Of a stretch of DNA of 64,000 nucleotides, positions 30,301-39,976 are shown one piece after another. The translations under genes and the position numbers were made by a program. Source of the stretch: Quercus robur (lineage: Eukaryota > Streptophyta > Magnoliopsida > Fagales > Fagaceae); NCBI RefSeq assembly GCF_932294415.1, contig NC_065544.1, positions 11,941,351 to 12,005,350 of the forward strand. Direction: 5' to 3'. The notes beneath the pieces were generated by a model. That model was not told the DNA's origin and did no database searches. It saw only the letters and a program-made list of their open reading frames with translations. The number at the start of each line of letters is the position of its first letter. The stretch's first letter is position 1.

Positions 30301-32953
30301 TAATAATCTCACCATACAATGTCAACTAAGAATTAGTCCCAAATTTTTGGGGTCGGCTAATAATCTCACCATCATGATTAACCATACCATGAGCCACCTC
30401 AACATGCTCTCTAGGAGTACACTTGTCCACCTCACTAATTGTCGCAGGGCATATTTTCACCCCAAATTTTCTGTCTTGTGATGATGACACTAAGCATGCC
30501 TTGCTTAGTCTTTGCCAACAAACCAATTCTCACATAAGGAAACTTAGAATCAGTTTGTGTGATTCACAGCATTCACAAAACGCACAGAATTTATAGGGGA
30601 ACACTTTACCACAAAAGTACAAAGGACACTAAGGCTCCCTACTTGGATATGCCTTAGTCAAATTCTGCCATCTAGGCTTACAAAGCACACAAAAATACAC
30701 TAAATACACAGTTTTCTCACAGTACACCATGGTTTCTCTCACACATGCACATGCTCTTGAAACCTCTCACAAAGTACAAAGGATACTAAGGTTTCCTTAC
30801 ACAAAAACACCCATCAAGTCTTACAAAGCATGCACAACTTTAAGGATCAAGTAGGAAATAATTATCAATAGCAGTTACCAAGTAATTACCCCTGGACTTG
30901 CTACACAAATCTGGGAATTGCCTTTAGGACACAGCTACTGGCTGTCCTAGAGCATGGTTGCACTGCCAGCACCTTTACTTGGTAACTGCTTGGTAACTAC
31001 TATATCATGTTGCTGCCACCTGTTCAACACGTGCACTGCCTATGCACATGTTACAACCCATCATAGGCCATGCATACCAACCTGTTAGCCCAAGTAAATT
31101 GCCCAACACTCAGCCTTGGTTTGTGCATACCACAGCTGAGCCATGTTTTTCCCACATAAACCTTGCATGACACACATTTAAACAGTCCAGCCCTACCTTG
31201 TACATAAGTAACCCACCCATTGCTCATCAACTTGCCCATGACCAAGACCATGCAAGGCTGCCACAGCACACCACTACACGTGCAGGCCACAACAAACAAT
31301 GGCCTACAACTTGCCAGGCCATGACCACATTTCCAACACTATCACAAGGCCATCATCATACTGTCAACTTAGCCAAATTGTGCGGACTTTCCCTACAAAG
31401 AGGGGCAGCACAACCTATTGCTACTCAAAAACACCTTTTCAGCCCATGGCATGCCTCCCTCATGTCCATGGGTTTGTGTGCCTGGCATGGGTGCAATTTG
31501 CCACCATATGCAGCCACCTATCTCGAGGATTAAGGGCCTAACACTAGCGGAGTTTGTCACCTCATGCATAAATAATCTAGTAGAAGATTCCCCAATCTCA
31601 AAATTCACACACCCCTTTGAGTTTTGAATCTCATTGGCTCACATCCCTGCAAAGCAATTCTGAAACTTCCAGGAATTCTGTTGTGTCTAAGAATTTGGAA
31701 ACTTTGGGAATAATGCACTTTTTGAGAATTCTGAGAATCCTACACCTTCTAAGAAATGCTGTGTGTGATTTGGAGTTATCTGTATCAGTGAATGATCTTG
31801 ATCTAGATCTGCAATACTATCATTAGGTTTTCCATGTCCACACTCAAAAGCATCCACTTCCTCAGCCTAATTCAAACGCATGGTGTGAGAACCTTGATCA
31901 GGACTCTTAATAGTTAATTCCTTTATTAGATTGAGTCCCCTAACCCCTACCACCACCTCTTGACAATGAATGAAGTAAAAACTTTGCCATGATTACCATG
32001 AAAATGCAAGAGTGATGGTGCATGTTAGCATGACTAATCTGTATCGAGAGCATTTTTGTAAACTAACTGTCAAGCATACCATGAGGAATATCGGAATGTT
32101 GATTTAGTGTATTTCTGGTTGCAAATAGATGGTTTTGTTTCAGCAATTATAAATGCTGTTTGCTTCACAACTGCTATTAGATAATGATTTTTATTTATGA
32201 AGGTTCCTCTTTTCAGTTAATGTTTTTTGTCATATCAGAATTTTTATTTTTATTTTGATAAGTAATGAAAAATTTTATTAGAAATTAGAAAAATTTTGTT
32301 TATATTTTTTGGCTGCTACAGTTTTTGCTAAATGATAATGTGGTTATGTTTCAAATTTATGCCTTCTAGACTAGCGTCAGCTGGTGTTTGATCTACAGTC
32401 TAATAAGGTTACTGCAGACCTGTGTTTGCAAGTTATAATTCACTTTTGTTCTTAGTGTTTTAAAGTTATCTTGAAAGCCATCTCCTTTAGGTACAACTTG
32501 AAAATCTCTTATTTGGTGTTAATTTTGGTGGTACTCTTCTGGAGTCTGGCATTTCTTGAAAACTCTACTTATATTGCTGGTGATCGCTATAAAGTATGTG
32601 CTGCGAATTATTTTGGGAATGAGAGATTACTGTTTATTCCTTGTTTTAGTTCTGTGCAACAAATGGCTTTGGCTGCCCCTGTAATGGATGGAAGTGAGAT
32701 GATACCATCCTTGGGAGCACCATTATAAATGCTATACCCTTAAAATGCTATTGATTTTACCTCTGCACTCTTCCTTTACCATAAAATATTTTTATTTATT
32801 TGTTTGTATTTTGTAACAGTGTCTGTAGTACCCCACCCCCCCCCCCCCCCCCCACCCCCCCTTTCCCCTTTTTCCTATTCCCTTTAAACTCCTACATTTA
32901 TTTATCCTGTACTTTTTTTTTTTACATTAATTGCAGATGAAGATGATGAGTAG
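21369..32953 (+). CDS. Mitochondrial complex I subunit NDUFB4/B15-like (three exons)
   Basis: Spliced model: exon 1 21369-21459, exon 2 21560-21697, exon 3 32937-32953. Together they encode 81 residues. All junctions are GT-AG and in phase: exon 1 ends on the first base of a His codon, exon 2 on the first base of an Asp codon. The protein starts MAWSATMIGALLGLGTQMYS, continues with PWEHVVGMGLGVVFVNQLVK and ends ANERRYFDEDDE. It has one hydrophobic segment near residues 33-47 and a charged tail. It resembles the small Arabidopsis protein At2g31490, assigned to the membrane arm of respiratory complex I (NADH:ubiquinone oxidoreductase). Intron 1 is 100 bp. Intron 2 is about 11.2 kb and contains a young Copia element. 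Exons 1-2 are secure. Exon 3 is inferred from an in-phase acceptor followed by the expected acidic tail and stop. Confidence 0.82.
21698..22430 (+). other. Start of intron 2, with possible SINE-like segment
   Basis: Non-coding, T-rich intron sequence. At about 22245-22390 'tagcttggttgg' (22249-22260) looks like a tRNA promoter A box and the following sequence is GC-richer, suggesting a degenerate tRNA-derived SINE. I find no clear B box, so this is tentative. Nothing else is seen. Confidence 0.3.
22432..22480 (+). mobile_element. SINE, left part (A box), split by the Copia element
   Basis: This holds the tRNA-like A box TAGCTTAATTGG at 22438-22449 and continues to 'aagggactgg', where the Copia insertion interrupts it. 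It resumes at 28211 with the B box. The same family has another copy at 63211-63373. Confidence 0.7.
22486..22942 (-). repeat. 3' LTR of the Copia element
   Basis: 457 bp, apparently identical to the LTR at 27745-28201. It contains the last 75 or so codons of the Gag-Pol frame plus its stop codon at 22714, so its U3 region is coding. It also carries TATATAAA on the minus strand (22590-22597). Confidence 0.93.
22714..27543 (-). CDS. Copia Gag-Pol polyprotein
   Basis: Single frame of 1609 residues, with no stop or frameshift. The N-terminal Copia Gag region contains NPGNILVTQPLLG-like sequence (about 40-52). A CCHC zinc knuckle (CTHCNMLGHTMDKC) is at 277-290. The aspartic protease active site DTGA is at 437-440. 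The GAG-pre-integrase/zinc part has WHSRLGH, and the integrase core carries CDLWGPF (near 628), TIVDDYSRT and SDNGTEF. Reverse transcriptase starts near 1020 with KWVYKVKLNPDGS and has the catalytic YVDD near 1195. RNase H has YCDADWAGC near 1355 and SSAEAEYRA. After RNase H the frame crosses the polypurine tract and runs about 75 residues into the 3' LTR, ending with a serine/threonine/alanine-rich tail. The start ATG at 27543 lies about 200 bases past the 5' LTR. Confidence 0.96.
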   Translation of the reverse strand: MASVEGSDSDPTHNQSTHQAPQSNTEINSPNRFFLSASENPGNILVTQPLLGMRNYQSWSRAMVLALTAKKKIGFVNGKIVKPEDDSPLYEDWESCNTMVLSWLINSMHDDVSSGIMYCETAREMWLELQRVFSQENGPKVYNLQQEISQITQGQLSVTEYYSKFKKLWDQLIHYEPLPACSCGAMKTLSIAHEKSYVMRFLMGLSENFETVRSHILMLEPFPSMSKVYALVLQEESHKGIGHGSTFTPKPDSVAMYANTRGYSGNKGGFKKERPLCTHCNMLGHTMDKCYKLHGYPPGYKHKGKPNSNANQVSYPQGQAVEVPSNASVQCPISKAQCEQLLALFNSGTGQGANHHVASVSTSAAVSSMPSGATGSHAATGVPSTSMTSSDYTQSTFVDTMSGINPLLHFSPSLKHSIFSAKVADRDVFCATDWVIDTGATDHMVHSIACFTTITATLNTFVNLPNGDVASVTHVGIVKISEHLILHNVLCVPSFSFNLISVSQLVKSTACCLIFLGHCCFIQDLAHWSTLGLGRESNGLYLLDKSYISSPSVAASVHSPQVHIWHSRLGHLSNAKLASIKSSDVPSFISIETLDCNICPLAKQKRLPFNKSSHLSKSCFELIHCDLWGPFSVSTIDHCKYFLTIVDDYSRTTWVYLLKHKSQTQSVLEQFCTMVETQFCKKIKTLRSDNGTEFIMKDFFAKRGILHHLSCVETPQQNAIVERKHQHILNVARALMFQSHLPLHLWGHAILAAVYLINRTPSSVLSNQIPYEVLFGHPPSYAHLKVFGCLCFASTLSNHRSKFAPRAVRCVFLGYPFGVKGYKVLDLSTNKVFLSRDVVFHENSFPFASISPHNADPFLSSAVEASCSAGVADFVTPVSISEPSSMDFTDPPSSSHQHVPLVLSSNPISSSSPIQMCHSDAVPSSSPPVASVPPVPLRKSTRDIRPPAYLQDYACTAIAPGAPYALDQCLTYSHLEPCYHSYLLAVTSSPKEPSNFSQAVQDPLWRAAMDKEIQALEQNHTWTVTTLPPGKLPIGCKWVYKVKLNPDGSVERFKARLVAKGYTQREGLDFLETFSPVAKTVSVRVLIALAAAKQWPLHQLDINNAFLHGDLDEEVYMSLPPGFLSKGECVSDSSTAPKVCKLVKSLYGLRQASRQWYTKLSTTIKELGFVQSQADHSLFVHSKGSLFTALLVYVDDMVITGNDHACVVSLKSILDQKFGIKDLGSLKYFLGLEIARNKSGISLTQRKYALEVLEETGMTGCKPVQTPMEQQLKLSKGSGDLLTNPGQYRRLIGKLMYLTLSRPDITYAVHRLSQFLAQPRAPHMKAASRILQYIKGTPGQGVFFPTKSDLHLKAYCDADWAGCPDTRKSLTGYCVFLGDALVSWRSKKQSIVSRSSAEAEYRAMANTTCELTWILHLLQDLHVKHDQPVLMYCDNQAAIHIAANPVFHERSKHIEADCHIVRNKILEGALKTFHVSTKNQLADVFTKALGVESFLRLIRRLSVINIFASHVEYPHTGMEDQQARAVLLRGSIKNAKKCCISQATQLASSVAGTDEGSTSSATRPAVSAAFADEVRTDQTTKLASKDKINSAILEMIESMPHHEFFIQDH
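22943..22962 (-). other. Polypurine tract of the Copia element
   Basis: The minus strand reads TTGAGGGGGAGTATTAAGAA directly before the 3' LTR. The G-run is the plus-strand primer site. It lies inside the Gag-Pol reading frame (Leu-Arg-Gly-Ser-Ile-Lys-Asn), which is unusual because Copia frames commonly stop near the tract. Confidence 0.8.
27732..27744 (-). other. Primer binding site of the Copia element
   Basis: Directly after the 5' LTR the minus strand reads TGGTATCAGAGCC. This is the standard plant Copia site complementary to the 3' end of initiator methionine tRNA. Confidence 0.9.
27745..28201 (-). repeat. 5' LTR of the Copia element
   Basis: 457 bp, apparently identical to the 3' LTR. 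This copy should drive element transcription on the minus strand. It is followed on the minus strand by the primer binding site. It also contains the same open frame as the C-terminal part of the polyprotein, open to a stop at 27973. Confidence 0.93.
27849..27856 (-). promoter_or_regulatory. TATA box in the Copia 5' LTR
   Basis: The minus strand reads TATATAAA within 'GTGTATATAAACAG', about 105 bases before the LTR's end. That leaves room for a short R-U5 segment. Position and sequence fit a Copia promoter; the transcription start is not determinable. Confidence 0.5.
28211..28330 (+). mobile_element. SINE, right part (B box and body)
   Basis: It begins with the B box GGTTTGAATCC (28211-28221), one mismatch from the GGTTCGANTCC consensus. 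The body follows, including 'ccaattggtgtcttggcctg' and 'atcatcatggagtagacgcc'. These match the copy near 63290-63345 ('caatcggtgtctta', 'attatcatggagtgaacg'). Joined across the Copia element, the A-B box spacing is that of a tRNA-derived SINE. Confidence 0.7.
28331..32835 (+). other. Remainder of intron 2, transposon-derived in part
   Basis: No gene is visible. Near 30330-30360 'aagaattagtcccaaatt' and 'ggggtcggcta' resemble a common plant retroelement fragment. About 30900-31545 is richer in GC and poor in stops, unlike the flanking intron; it ends at 'gggcctaaca', which could be a reversed LTR terminus, but I could not find a matching partner end. The last kilobase is ordinary T-rich intron. 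Confidence 0.35.
30609..30840 (+). repeat. Short diverged direct repeat
   Basis: 'acaaagtacaaaggatacta' with 'aaggtttcc' near 30773, followed by 'cttacaaagcatgcacaa', repeats an earlier stretch with 'agtacaaaggacactaagg' near 30617 and 'cttacaaagcacacaaa' near 30677. It is probably part of the same unidentified element as the GC-richer block downstream. Confidence 0.45.
32836..32861 (+). repeat. Poly-C tract near the last splice acceptor
   Basis: About 18 C, one A, then 7 C, lying some 75 bases before the acceptor of the mini-exon at 32937. It could lengthen the pyrimidine tract or form an i-motif/G-quadruplex pair. Homopolymer length here is prone to sequencing error. Confidence 0.7.
32937..32953 (+). 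CDS. Terminal mini-exon of the complex I gene
   Basis: After a pyrimidine tract and 'attaattgcag', the sequence ATGAAGATGATGAGTAG completes the split Asp codon of exon 2 and gives Glu-Asp-Asp-Glu-stop. Only 17 coding bases lie in this exon; the rest is 3' UTR. Alternative downstream exons nearer exon 2 (for example after 'gagcag' at about 21882) give an unlikely 30-residue hydrophobic tail. Confidence 0.75.
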
Positions 32954-33162
32954 CTTTCCACTCCATGTTTTGTGACATCTTCAGACAATACTTTCATGTT
33001 CTCAGAAAATTTGGTCTTCGAGTTGTAGATGAATGTTTGATTTTCAGTTACGTTTCAATGTTTGTAAGGCTGTTGGGTGTTTTCCAACTCAATTTAATTG
33101 TTGCTACACAAAATATTTGGGCTGCTTTTATAATGCAAACAGGCTAATGCAATGTCTCCATC

Positions 33163-33168
33163 AATAAA
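33163..33168 (+). terminator. AATAAA polyadenylation signal of the complex I gene
   Basis: A canonical AATAAA lies 210 bases after the stop codon at 32951-32953. It is preceded by a T-rich 3' UTR, a plausible length for a plant transcript. The gene converges on the receptor kinase whose stop codon is at 33682. Confidence 0.45.
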
Positions 33169-33170
33169 TG

Positions 33171-33681
33171 GCATTAATTGAGCTGTGCTCTTTCAAGCGT
33201 GACTATTTTGAAAATCAAGTCTTATGACTTGAGGGAGGTCATGCTTTTGATAATTCTTGAATTTTAGTTTAGAACTAATCAGCAAATTTTGATTTTAAGG
33301 CACAGCAGGCATAGGACAAAGATGGGCCAAGGTGAGAGTAAATTACGTTTTATGGAATTACAAAATTATGTTCAAATAAAACATGAATTCGTGCAATGTA
33401 CTTCTGAAAGAGATAACTCGATGCATTTATGTTTGGACTTTGGAGTGATATATTGATACTTCACGGAAGAAATGTACTTGTAAAAACTAAAAACTGCTCA
33501 CAAGGAAAGGACTTACATTTCTCTGCATGTTCAACTAATGCTAGTGCCTAGTAGTCAATTTTGTTCATAAAAGACTGCACTGGGACAAAGTAGTTGCCTC
33601 AAAATCTACATAATGAAAAGTTGTTCCAATAGGCTGCGATTTTATACTGTCGCTGGATTTCAATCTCTTAAACAAGATTAC
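33171..33681. other. Spacer between convergent genes
   Basis: AT-rich, no coding content. It presumably holds the 3' UTR of the minus-strand receptor kinase. Confidence 0.4.
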
Positions 33682-36600
33682 TTATGTATATGGATCTATA
33701 TTCGTCTTCCCAAAGTCCACCATCCTATTGTTAAATACATGTATAAGTTGATCGCATGCTTGCCGGGAAGATGGCCTTTCTTGTGGGGTGGTTTTTGTGC
33801 ACTGAAGTGCTATTTCCAGCACTTGGAAGGCTGCACATTCTTCACCTGGTAAGATTGGTTGCAATGCCGAGTCAATCAACTCCTCCCGGGCAGAATCTTG
33901 CATCTCAATGTGTGTCTCAACCCATCTCACCATGTCCAAATCCACACCAAAAGGCGCATCAGTTGGCATTTTTCCAGTAACAAGCTCCATTAGCACAATG
34001 CCCATGCTGTATACATCACTCTTTTCTGTTGCCTTCAATGTATATGCATACTCTGAAATCAAAGGCAAATGTTTGTTAGGATCATTACAAGTAATGTTAA
34101 AATAGAAAATTTTATAGCATGAGCGTTCTTATATATACCTGGTGCTATGTAACCATAAGACCCTGCAAACCATGTATTCGATTCTGTGTTGGAATCATAA
34201 TCCTCGACGAGTGCTTTGGCTAGGCCAAAATCTCCCAAATGAGCTTCCATATTGGAATCTAGCAACAGATTGCTCGACTTAATGTCCCTGTGGACAATTG
34301 TCGGTACACAGTCATGGTGGAGGTACTCCACTCCTTGGGCTAATCCCACTGCAATCCTTAATCTTGCCTCCCAATCAAGGCTCTTTTTCTTCTTGCTACT
34401 AACAGGTTGTCCATGCAGCCAATCCCATACACTTCCATTTTCCATGTAGTCATATATCAACAGATTCAAACCTGCTCCTTTGTTGCTACAATAACCCATC
34501 AACTTCACTAGATGCCTGTGCCTTATCCTCCCAAGCGTTTTAACCTCTCTTGTGAAGCTCTTATTTAGTAGAAGATCATCTTTCCACAAGATCTTCTTGA
34601 CTGCCACTATTTCTCCTGAGGGAAATTCAGCTTTGTAAATCTTTCCAGAACCTCCTGAGCCAATCATGAACTCTTCACTGAGATGGTTTGTGGCTTCCAT
34701 AATGTCTTCCCATTTAAAATCTCTCTTTATAGCACCATTTTGGAAGATAAGTCTTCTCTGTGCTTGGGAAGAGCTGGATGAGTATGCACAGTTCACCTCA
34801 CTGGCTTTTTTGAATTCTCTTCTGTGTTTCAAAAAGAGTTTTACCCCAAGTAGCAGTAAACCAATTGCTATTAGAGTAGATATTCCAGAAATGAGCACCA
34901 CTGCTACTTCACTCAAGCCTGTCTGGTGTTTGTTGGATAGAGCATTGCAGTGACCAAGAGGGCTGCCACAAAGACGTAGATTTCCTTCAAATACCTCGGC
35001 TGGCCAGTGTGAGAATTGCTTGTCCAATTTGCCTTGAAGATTGTTATAAGAGAGATTGAGCTTTCCCAAGCTGATCATCTCCCCAACTCTGGGAGGGACT
35101 TCTCCAACAAGTTGATTGTGAGAAAGATCAAGTGCTTCGAGTTTGGTCAGTGTTGCAATTGAAGGTGGGATTTCACCAGTGAGATTGTTGTAACTGAGGT
35201 CAAGAATGATTTGAAGATTTTGGAGCTGAGCAAGCTCAATAGGAATTTCACCATCAAAGCTGTTCTGTGAGAGCCGAAGCTCATACAGGTTGCCTAGCTC
35301 ACCAATTGTGGAAGGGATTGGACCAGAAAACTGGTTTTTGTTGAGGTTGAGGACATTAAGAGATGACAAGTTACCAATTTCAGAAGGGAGAGTTCCATTG
35401 AGTAAATTGTCATTCAGAGAAAGCACTAGAAGTTTGGAACAATTGAATAGTTCAGGTGGAAGAGGCCCACCAAATGAATTGGAATAAAGCTTAAGCTCTC
35501 CCAACTGTGGCAAACTTCCAAGCCATGAAGGTATTGGTCCAGAAAGAAGGTTATTGTTCAGATCAATATGGGCCAATTTTTTACACAATGAAAGCTCAGC
35601 TGGCATTGTTCCAGTGAGTGAATTGCCAGAAAGGTCTAATAATGATAATTCATGGATTCTACCCAAAGTCCAAGGGATTTTCCCAGTAAATTGGTTGCTC
35701 CCTAATCTTAGCCTCTCAAGAAAAGCTGAATTCCCTAGCTGGGGAGGAATCTCATGGTCAAATGAATTATTTGTTACATCAAAAGAAAGAAAAGAACTCG
35801 AGCTACACAATGCTGCAATGCTACCATTCAATCTGTTTTTGGACAGATTTATTCTGGTCAGGTTTGCTACATGAATCAATGTATCAGGAAGATTACCTTC
35901 AAGAGAATTGTTGTAAAGCATGAGCTGCTCCAGAGCTTGCAAGAATCCGAAAGTGACAGGAATGACACCAGAGAGATTGTTGTCTGCCAAGTCCAAAATA
36001 GTTAGTTGGTGACAGTTGCCCAATGTGGCGGGAATTTCACCCACAAGTTCATTCTGCCTTATATGAAGAAAATTCAGCTGCTTTAGCCTTCCAATAGTGA
36101 TTGGAATTTCCCCACTGAAATGGTTTCCAAAAAAATCAATCATCTGCAAGCTTGAACAATTGCCAATCTCCCAAGGTATCTCCCCAGATAACTGATTATC
36201 ATAAAGGTACAGAATTTCAAGCTGCCCAAGCATACCAATCTCCTTAGGAAGACTTCCCTGCAAGTTGTTATGATAAAGTGCAAGTGTCTGCAAATTACTG
36301 AGGTTTCCAATGAATGGAGAAATTGAACCCACCAAGCTATTGTTGTTGAGCAAGAGATCTGTCAGCTCAAGAAGCCCATATAGTTCAATAGGTATTGACC
36401 CATTGAGAGAATTGTTGGACAAGTCAAGCTGTTTTAGTGAATGACACTGGCTCAGCTCTACAGGGATTTCACCAAAAATTTGAGTCTCAGATAACATTAA
36501 AAGCTCCAAACTTGTTGTGTTGGAACATATGTTACTTGGTATGACACTAGAAAGGTTGTTATTTGACAAAACCAAGTACGCAAGCTGACCCATGTTGCCC

Positions 36601-37547
36601 AGTTCTTCTGGAATGCCTCCACTGAGTTTGTTCAGTGATAAATCAAGAGTTTGAAGATTACCCAGTTGAGATATTGACTTTGGGATTGGACCCTCAAGTT
36701 GGTTCCCCATGAAATTGAGGTAAGTGAGTTGACTCAGTTCACCGAGTTCACTCGGTATCTCACCCGAGAGAGAATTGTTGGCCAAGTTAAGAGTTTGGAG
36801 ATTCTGGAGGCGACCCAATTCCTTTGGGATTGATCCATTGAGAGTGTTGAGAGCAATGGTGAATATTGTGAGGCTGGAACAGTTTCCCAACTCGGATGGA
36901 ATCGGACCAACGAGTTGGTTTTGTTGGAGTACCAAATTCTCAACTCGGCCGAGTTGACCGAGTTCCCGAGGTATTGGACCGCTGAGACTGCATGAGGCCA
37001 AGCCAAGAGTGACTAAATTGACAAGATTGCCAAATGAGGAGGGGATTGGGCCAGTGAGTCCATTGTCACCGATTCGAATGACTTGGAGACTCGTGAGTGA
37101 GCCGAGCTGAGTTGGGATTGAACCAGTGAGTTGGTTGGAATAAAGAAACAAAGATTCCAAGTACGAAAGGTTAGAGAGGTTAGGTGGAATGGGACCCGTG
37201 AGGCTGTTGGAAGAGAGATCAAGGTGGAGCAGGTTTTGCAAACGACCAAGTGAAGGTGATATAGACCCAGTGAGTGACGAGTCAGATAGGTTTAGACTCA
37301 CCACTTGTACCGAGCCATCCACCGAGTCCAACCCACAAGTAATACCTCTCCACGTACAGAAATTTGGGTTGCTTTCAGACCAATCTTGCAAAACACTTTC
37401 TGGGTCTTCCACAAATGATGTCTTTACCTCCAAAAGTACTGCTAAAGTTGAGTTACTATCAAGGTTGCCCTTGCACAAGACAAACCCAGTTGAAAAACAC
37501 ATGCAAAGAACAAATAGAACTGACAAATATTCCACTAACTTTGCCAT
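33682..37547 (-). CDS. LRR receptor-like kinase, GASSHO (GSO1/GSO2) type
   Basis: Two exons: 37547-34139 and 34052-33682, with a GT-AG intron of 87 bp in kinase subdomain VIII (APE split as AP-G|AG). The product is 1259 residues; as I recall, Arabidopsis GSO1 and GSO2 are about 1250. A signal peptide covers about 1-26 and an N-terminal cap has CTWRGITC. About thirty 24-residue LRRs of the LxxNxLxGxIP type follow. A transmembrane helix lies near 881-906. The kinase has the glycine loop IGSGGSGKIYKAE (from 962), VAVKK (Lys near 984), HRDIKSSNLLL (about 1086-1096) and DFGLAK (about 1106-1111), so it looks active. The end keeps the GSO-type KATEKSDVYSMGIVLMELVT and QALQCTK-like helices. GSO kinases perceive sulfated peptides (CIF, TWS1) in Casparian strip and embryonic cuticle formation at the plasma membrane. 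The orthology is by family pattern. Confidence 0.93.
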
Positions 37548-37557
37548 TTCTTTGTAA

Positions 37558-39937
37558 AGCTCAAATCTTTAACCTTCTATACATGCAAAAAAGTTCAGAA
37601 GAGAGAAGAGAGCTTTGTATGTATGTGTAAGAGGGAAACAATCAAATAGTAGTATGGTTTGGGCTATAATATGCAATAAATGGGAGAGTTTTAGTTTGGT
37701 GTTTGAGGCATTAAAGACAAGTCAATGTTTGTGGTAAGTGTAAATGGTGAAGGTGGCGGTGGTGACAGGATTGGCTTGAGCGAAGAAGAGCAAGGGCATG
37801 TGAAGGAGTGCATGGCTGTTTAATGTCAAAGTTTCTTGAACTGTGTACGAAAATTGATGGTTGCATGCGTTGGAAAGATGGTATTTGCAGAATTGCAGAG
37901 TGGCCTTAATATGGGTGACAAATTAAGAGATAAGAGAGACTAGCTGTAAATGAGAACACAAGGGCTGTCTCAGTCAAGTCCAGGCAGCAATTGACATTAA
38001 TGAGCGCCCAACTTCAACCGTGTGCTATTTAGAGAGAGAGAATTAAAGATTGTGAAGGTCAAAATGGGTCAGAGAAAATCATGATAATATATGAAGAAGA
38101 ATACTCAACAAACGAGATAAGAATAGATACAACAGAGCTCAGAGTGCATAAGAAATATTGAGAAAGGTATAGAAAACATTAAATTTAAAGAGACTAGAGA
38201 GGACTAAGAGAGAGACTTAGATAAATTACAATGTTATACACAATATTATTTCATAATATTTAAGACTATATATTATTATTAGTGTAGCATTATTTTTACA
38301 TGAAATTATTATAGATGTTTATTTTACACTAATTAAAACCAGTAATTATGAAAAAAATTGTGAATTTTTTGTATATATAATTTTAATTTTTTGCTCATTA
38401 AATATGAAGTAATGCAGATATGGGCTTACAGGGTGGGAGATACAGTGGTTGGGTGACCGACAAGGGTATAACACTCGTGGGTTGCTTGTTTTAGTGTGTT
38501 AGCTAAAAATGACTGACCCTCATAGGAAAGTGAGCAGTTGAATTTCCATCTGATCCTTGAACTTTTTGTTCAGAAATATTGTACTTTGAAGCTTTACAAA
38601 GTCAATGCAGTCCCCCACAAACCCTTGTCATTTCCCACGTATACATAATAACTTCCCAAACTCCAACTTACTCTTTTAAATAATCTCTGTTGAAGTCTAA
38701 TTAATACTATATACATATATACCATCTTTGTAAAGAAAAGAATTCGAACATTATTGTAGTTTTTGGGAGTAGTATTGGGTTAAGCTACCAAACATTAGTG
38801 TCCCTATGTGCCCTTTGCATTGTTTGATTGGTTGCATGTAACCCTATTGCCTACTCCAAATACTATTTTTTGCTTTCTGCTTTGCCCACTCAATTGTGAA
38901 TTTTGTGCTATTAATCAACTTATAATGTTTCTTATGCTCTTTGTTTGTCAAGTGCAAACAAATCCAACCTACTTCAACAGATTATGTGGAAAAGTCATCG
39001 AGCATTTCTTATATTGTTTGTGTAATCTCAATCCATAAGTGTCCTTAATTATGTGGCCTTTTATTGGGCAGGCTTTATGCGTGTAACATCAATCCATTTC
39101 TTTGTATTTGCCATGAAATAGATCGTACCTGATGGATCTGCTATGTTGAATATTTCATATTTGAGTAGTGTTAGTAAAAAAGAGAGATTAGCACAAAGAT
39201 TTATGTTATTTGTCAATATGGTTACATCCATAGAAGTAAGAAAAATGAGGGTTTACACCGAATTTATAATATTGCCCCCAAGAAACCCTAATATGGTACA
39301 TTGAATTTCCCAATATAATCTTACTATATATAACAAACTTAAATAAAGGTACATTGGCCTCATGTATGTACTTAATTTGTTCTGTCCATGAAGCCTCTAC
39401 TTCATTATACATTTTTTTTTTTAATGAAAATCTAATTCATTCTAATTATTATTTTTTGACTTGATTGTTAGAAATATGAATAATTATTTCTAACACTCAA
39501 TCATGAAAAATCTTTGGAAGTTTGGAAATTGGGAAAGTCTTTTGACATTATACCCGAAATTTGTGATCACATGCCCTATAATTTCACAAGGATAATAATG
39601 ATAAAGTACTTTCTCCAGAAACTTGTGAAATTAGCATGGTTGTGTTGTAAAGTGAAATAGGTTGGTGTCATCTATATTCTTCTCTGCTAGTTGGCCCTCT
39701 CTATTCTCTACTGTCATATTTTGACTTTTTCTACCTTGTTGAAAATGAAAAAATAAAAATTGCAAAATGTTAAAGAGTGTCCTAAAAGTATTGGTTAAGT
39801 TTAGGAATTATTTTTAGAAATATTTTATGAGAAAATGATAAAACAAATAATTTTATTGATAGCTTTTTATATTTTCCATAAAAATAATATTAAAACTCTC
39901 GAAATATAATAGTTTATTAACAACCTGTTAACATGAC

Positions 39938-39976
<39 letters not shown>

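Noticed and set aside
31198-31541. Overlapping 80-111-codon frames as a gene
   Set aside because: They are open in several frames at once because of composition, with no domain and no splice context; treated as an unassigned block.
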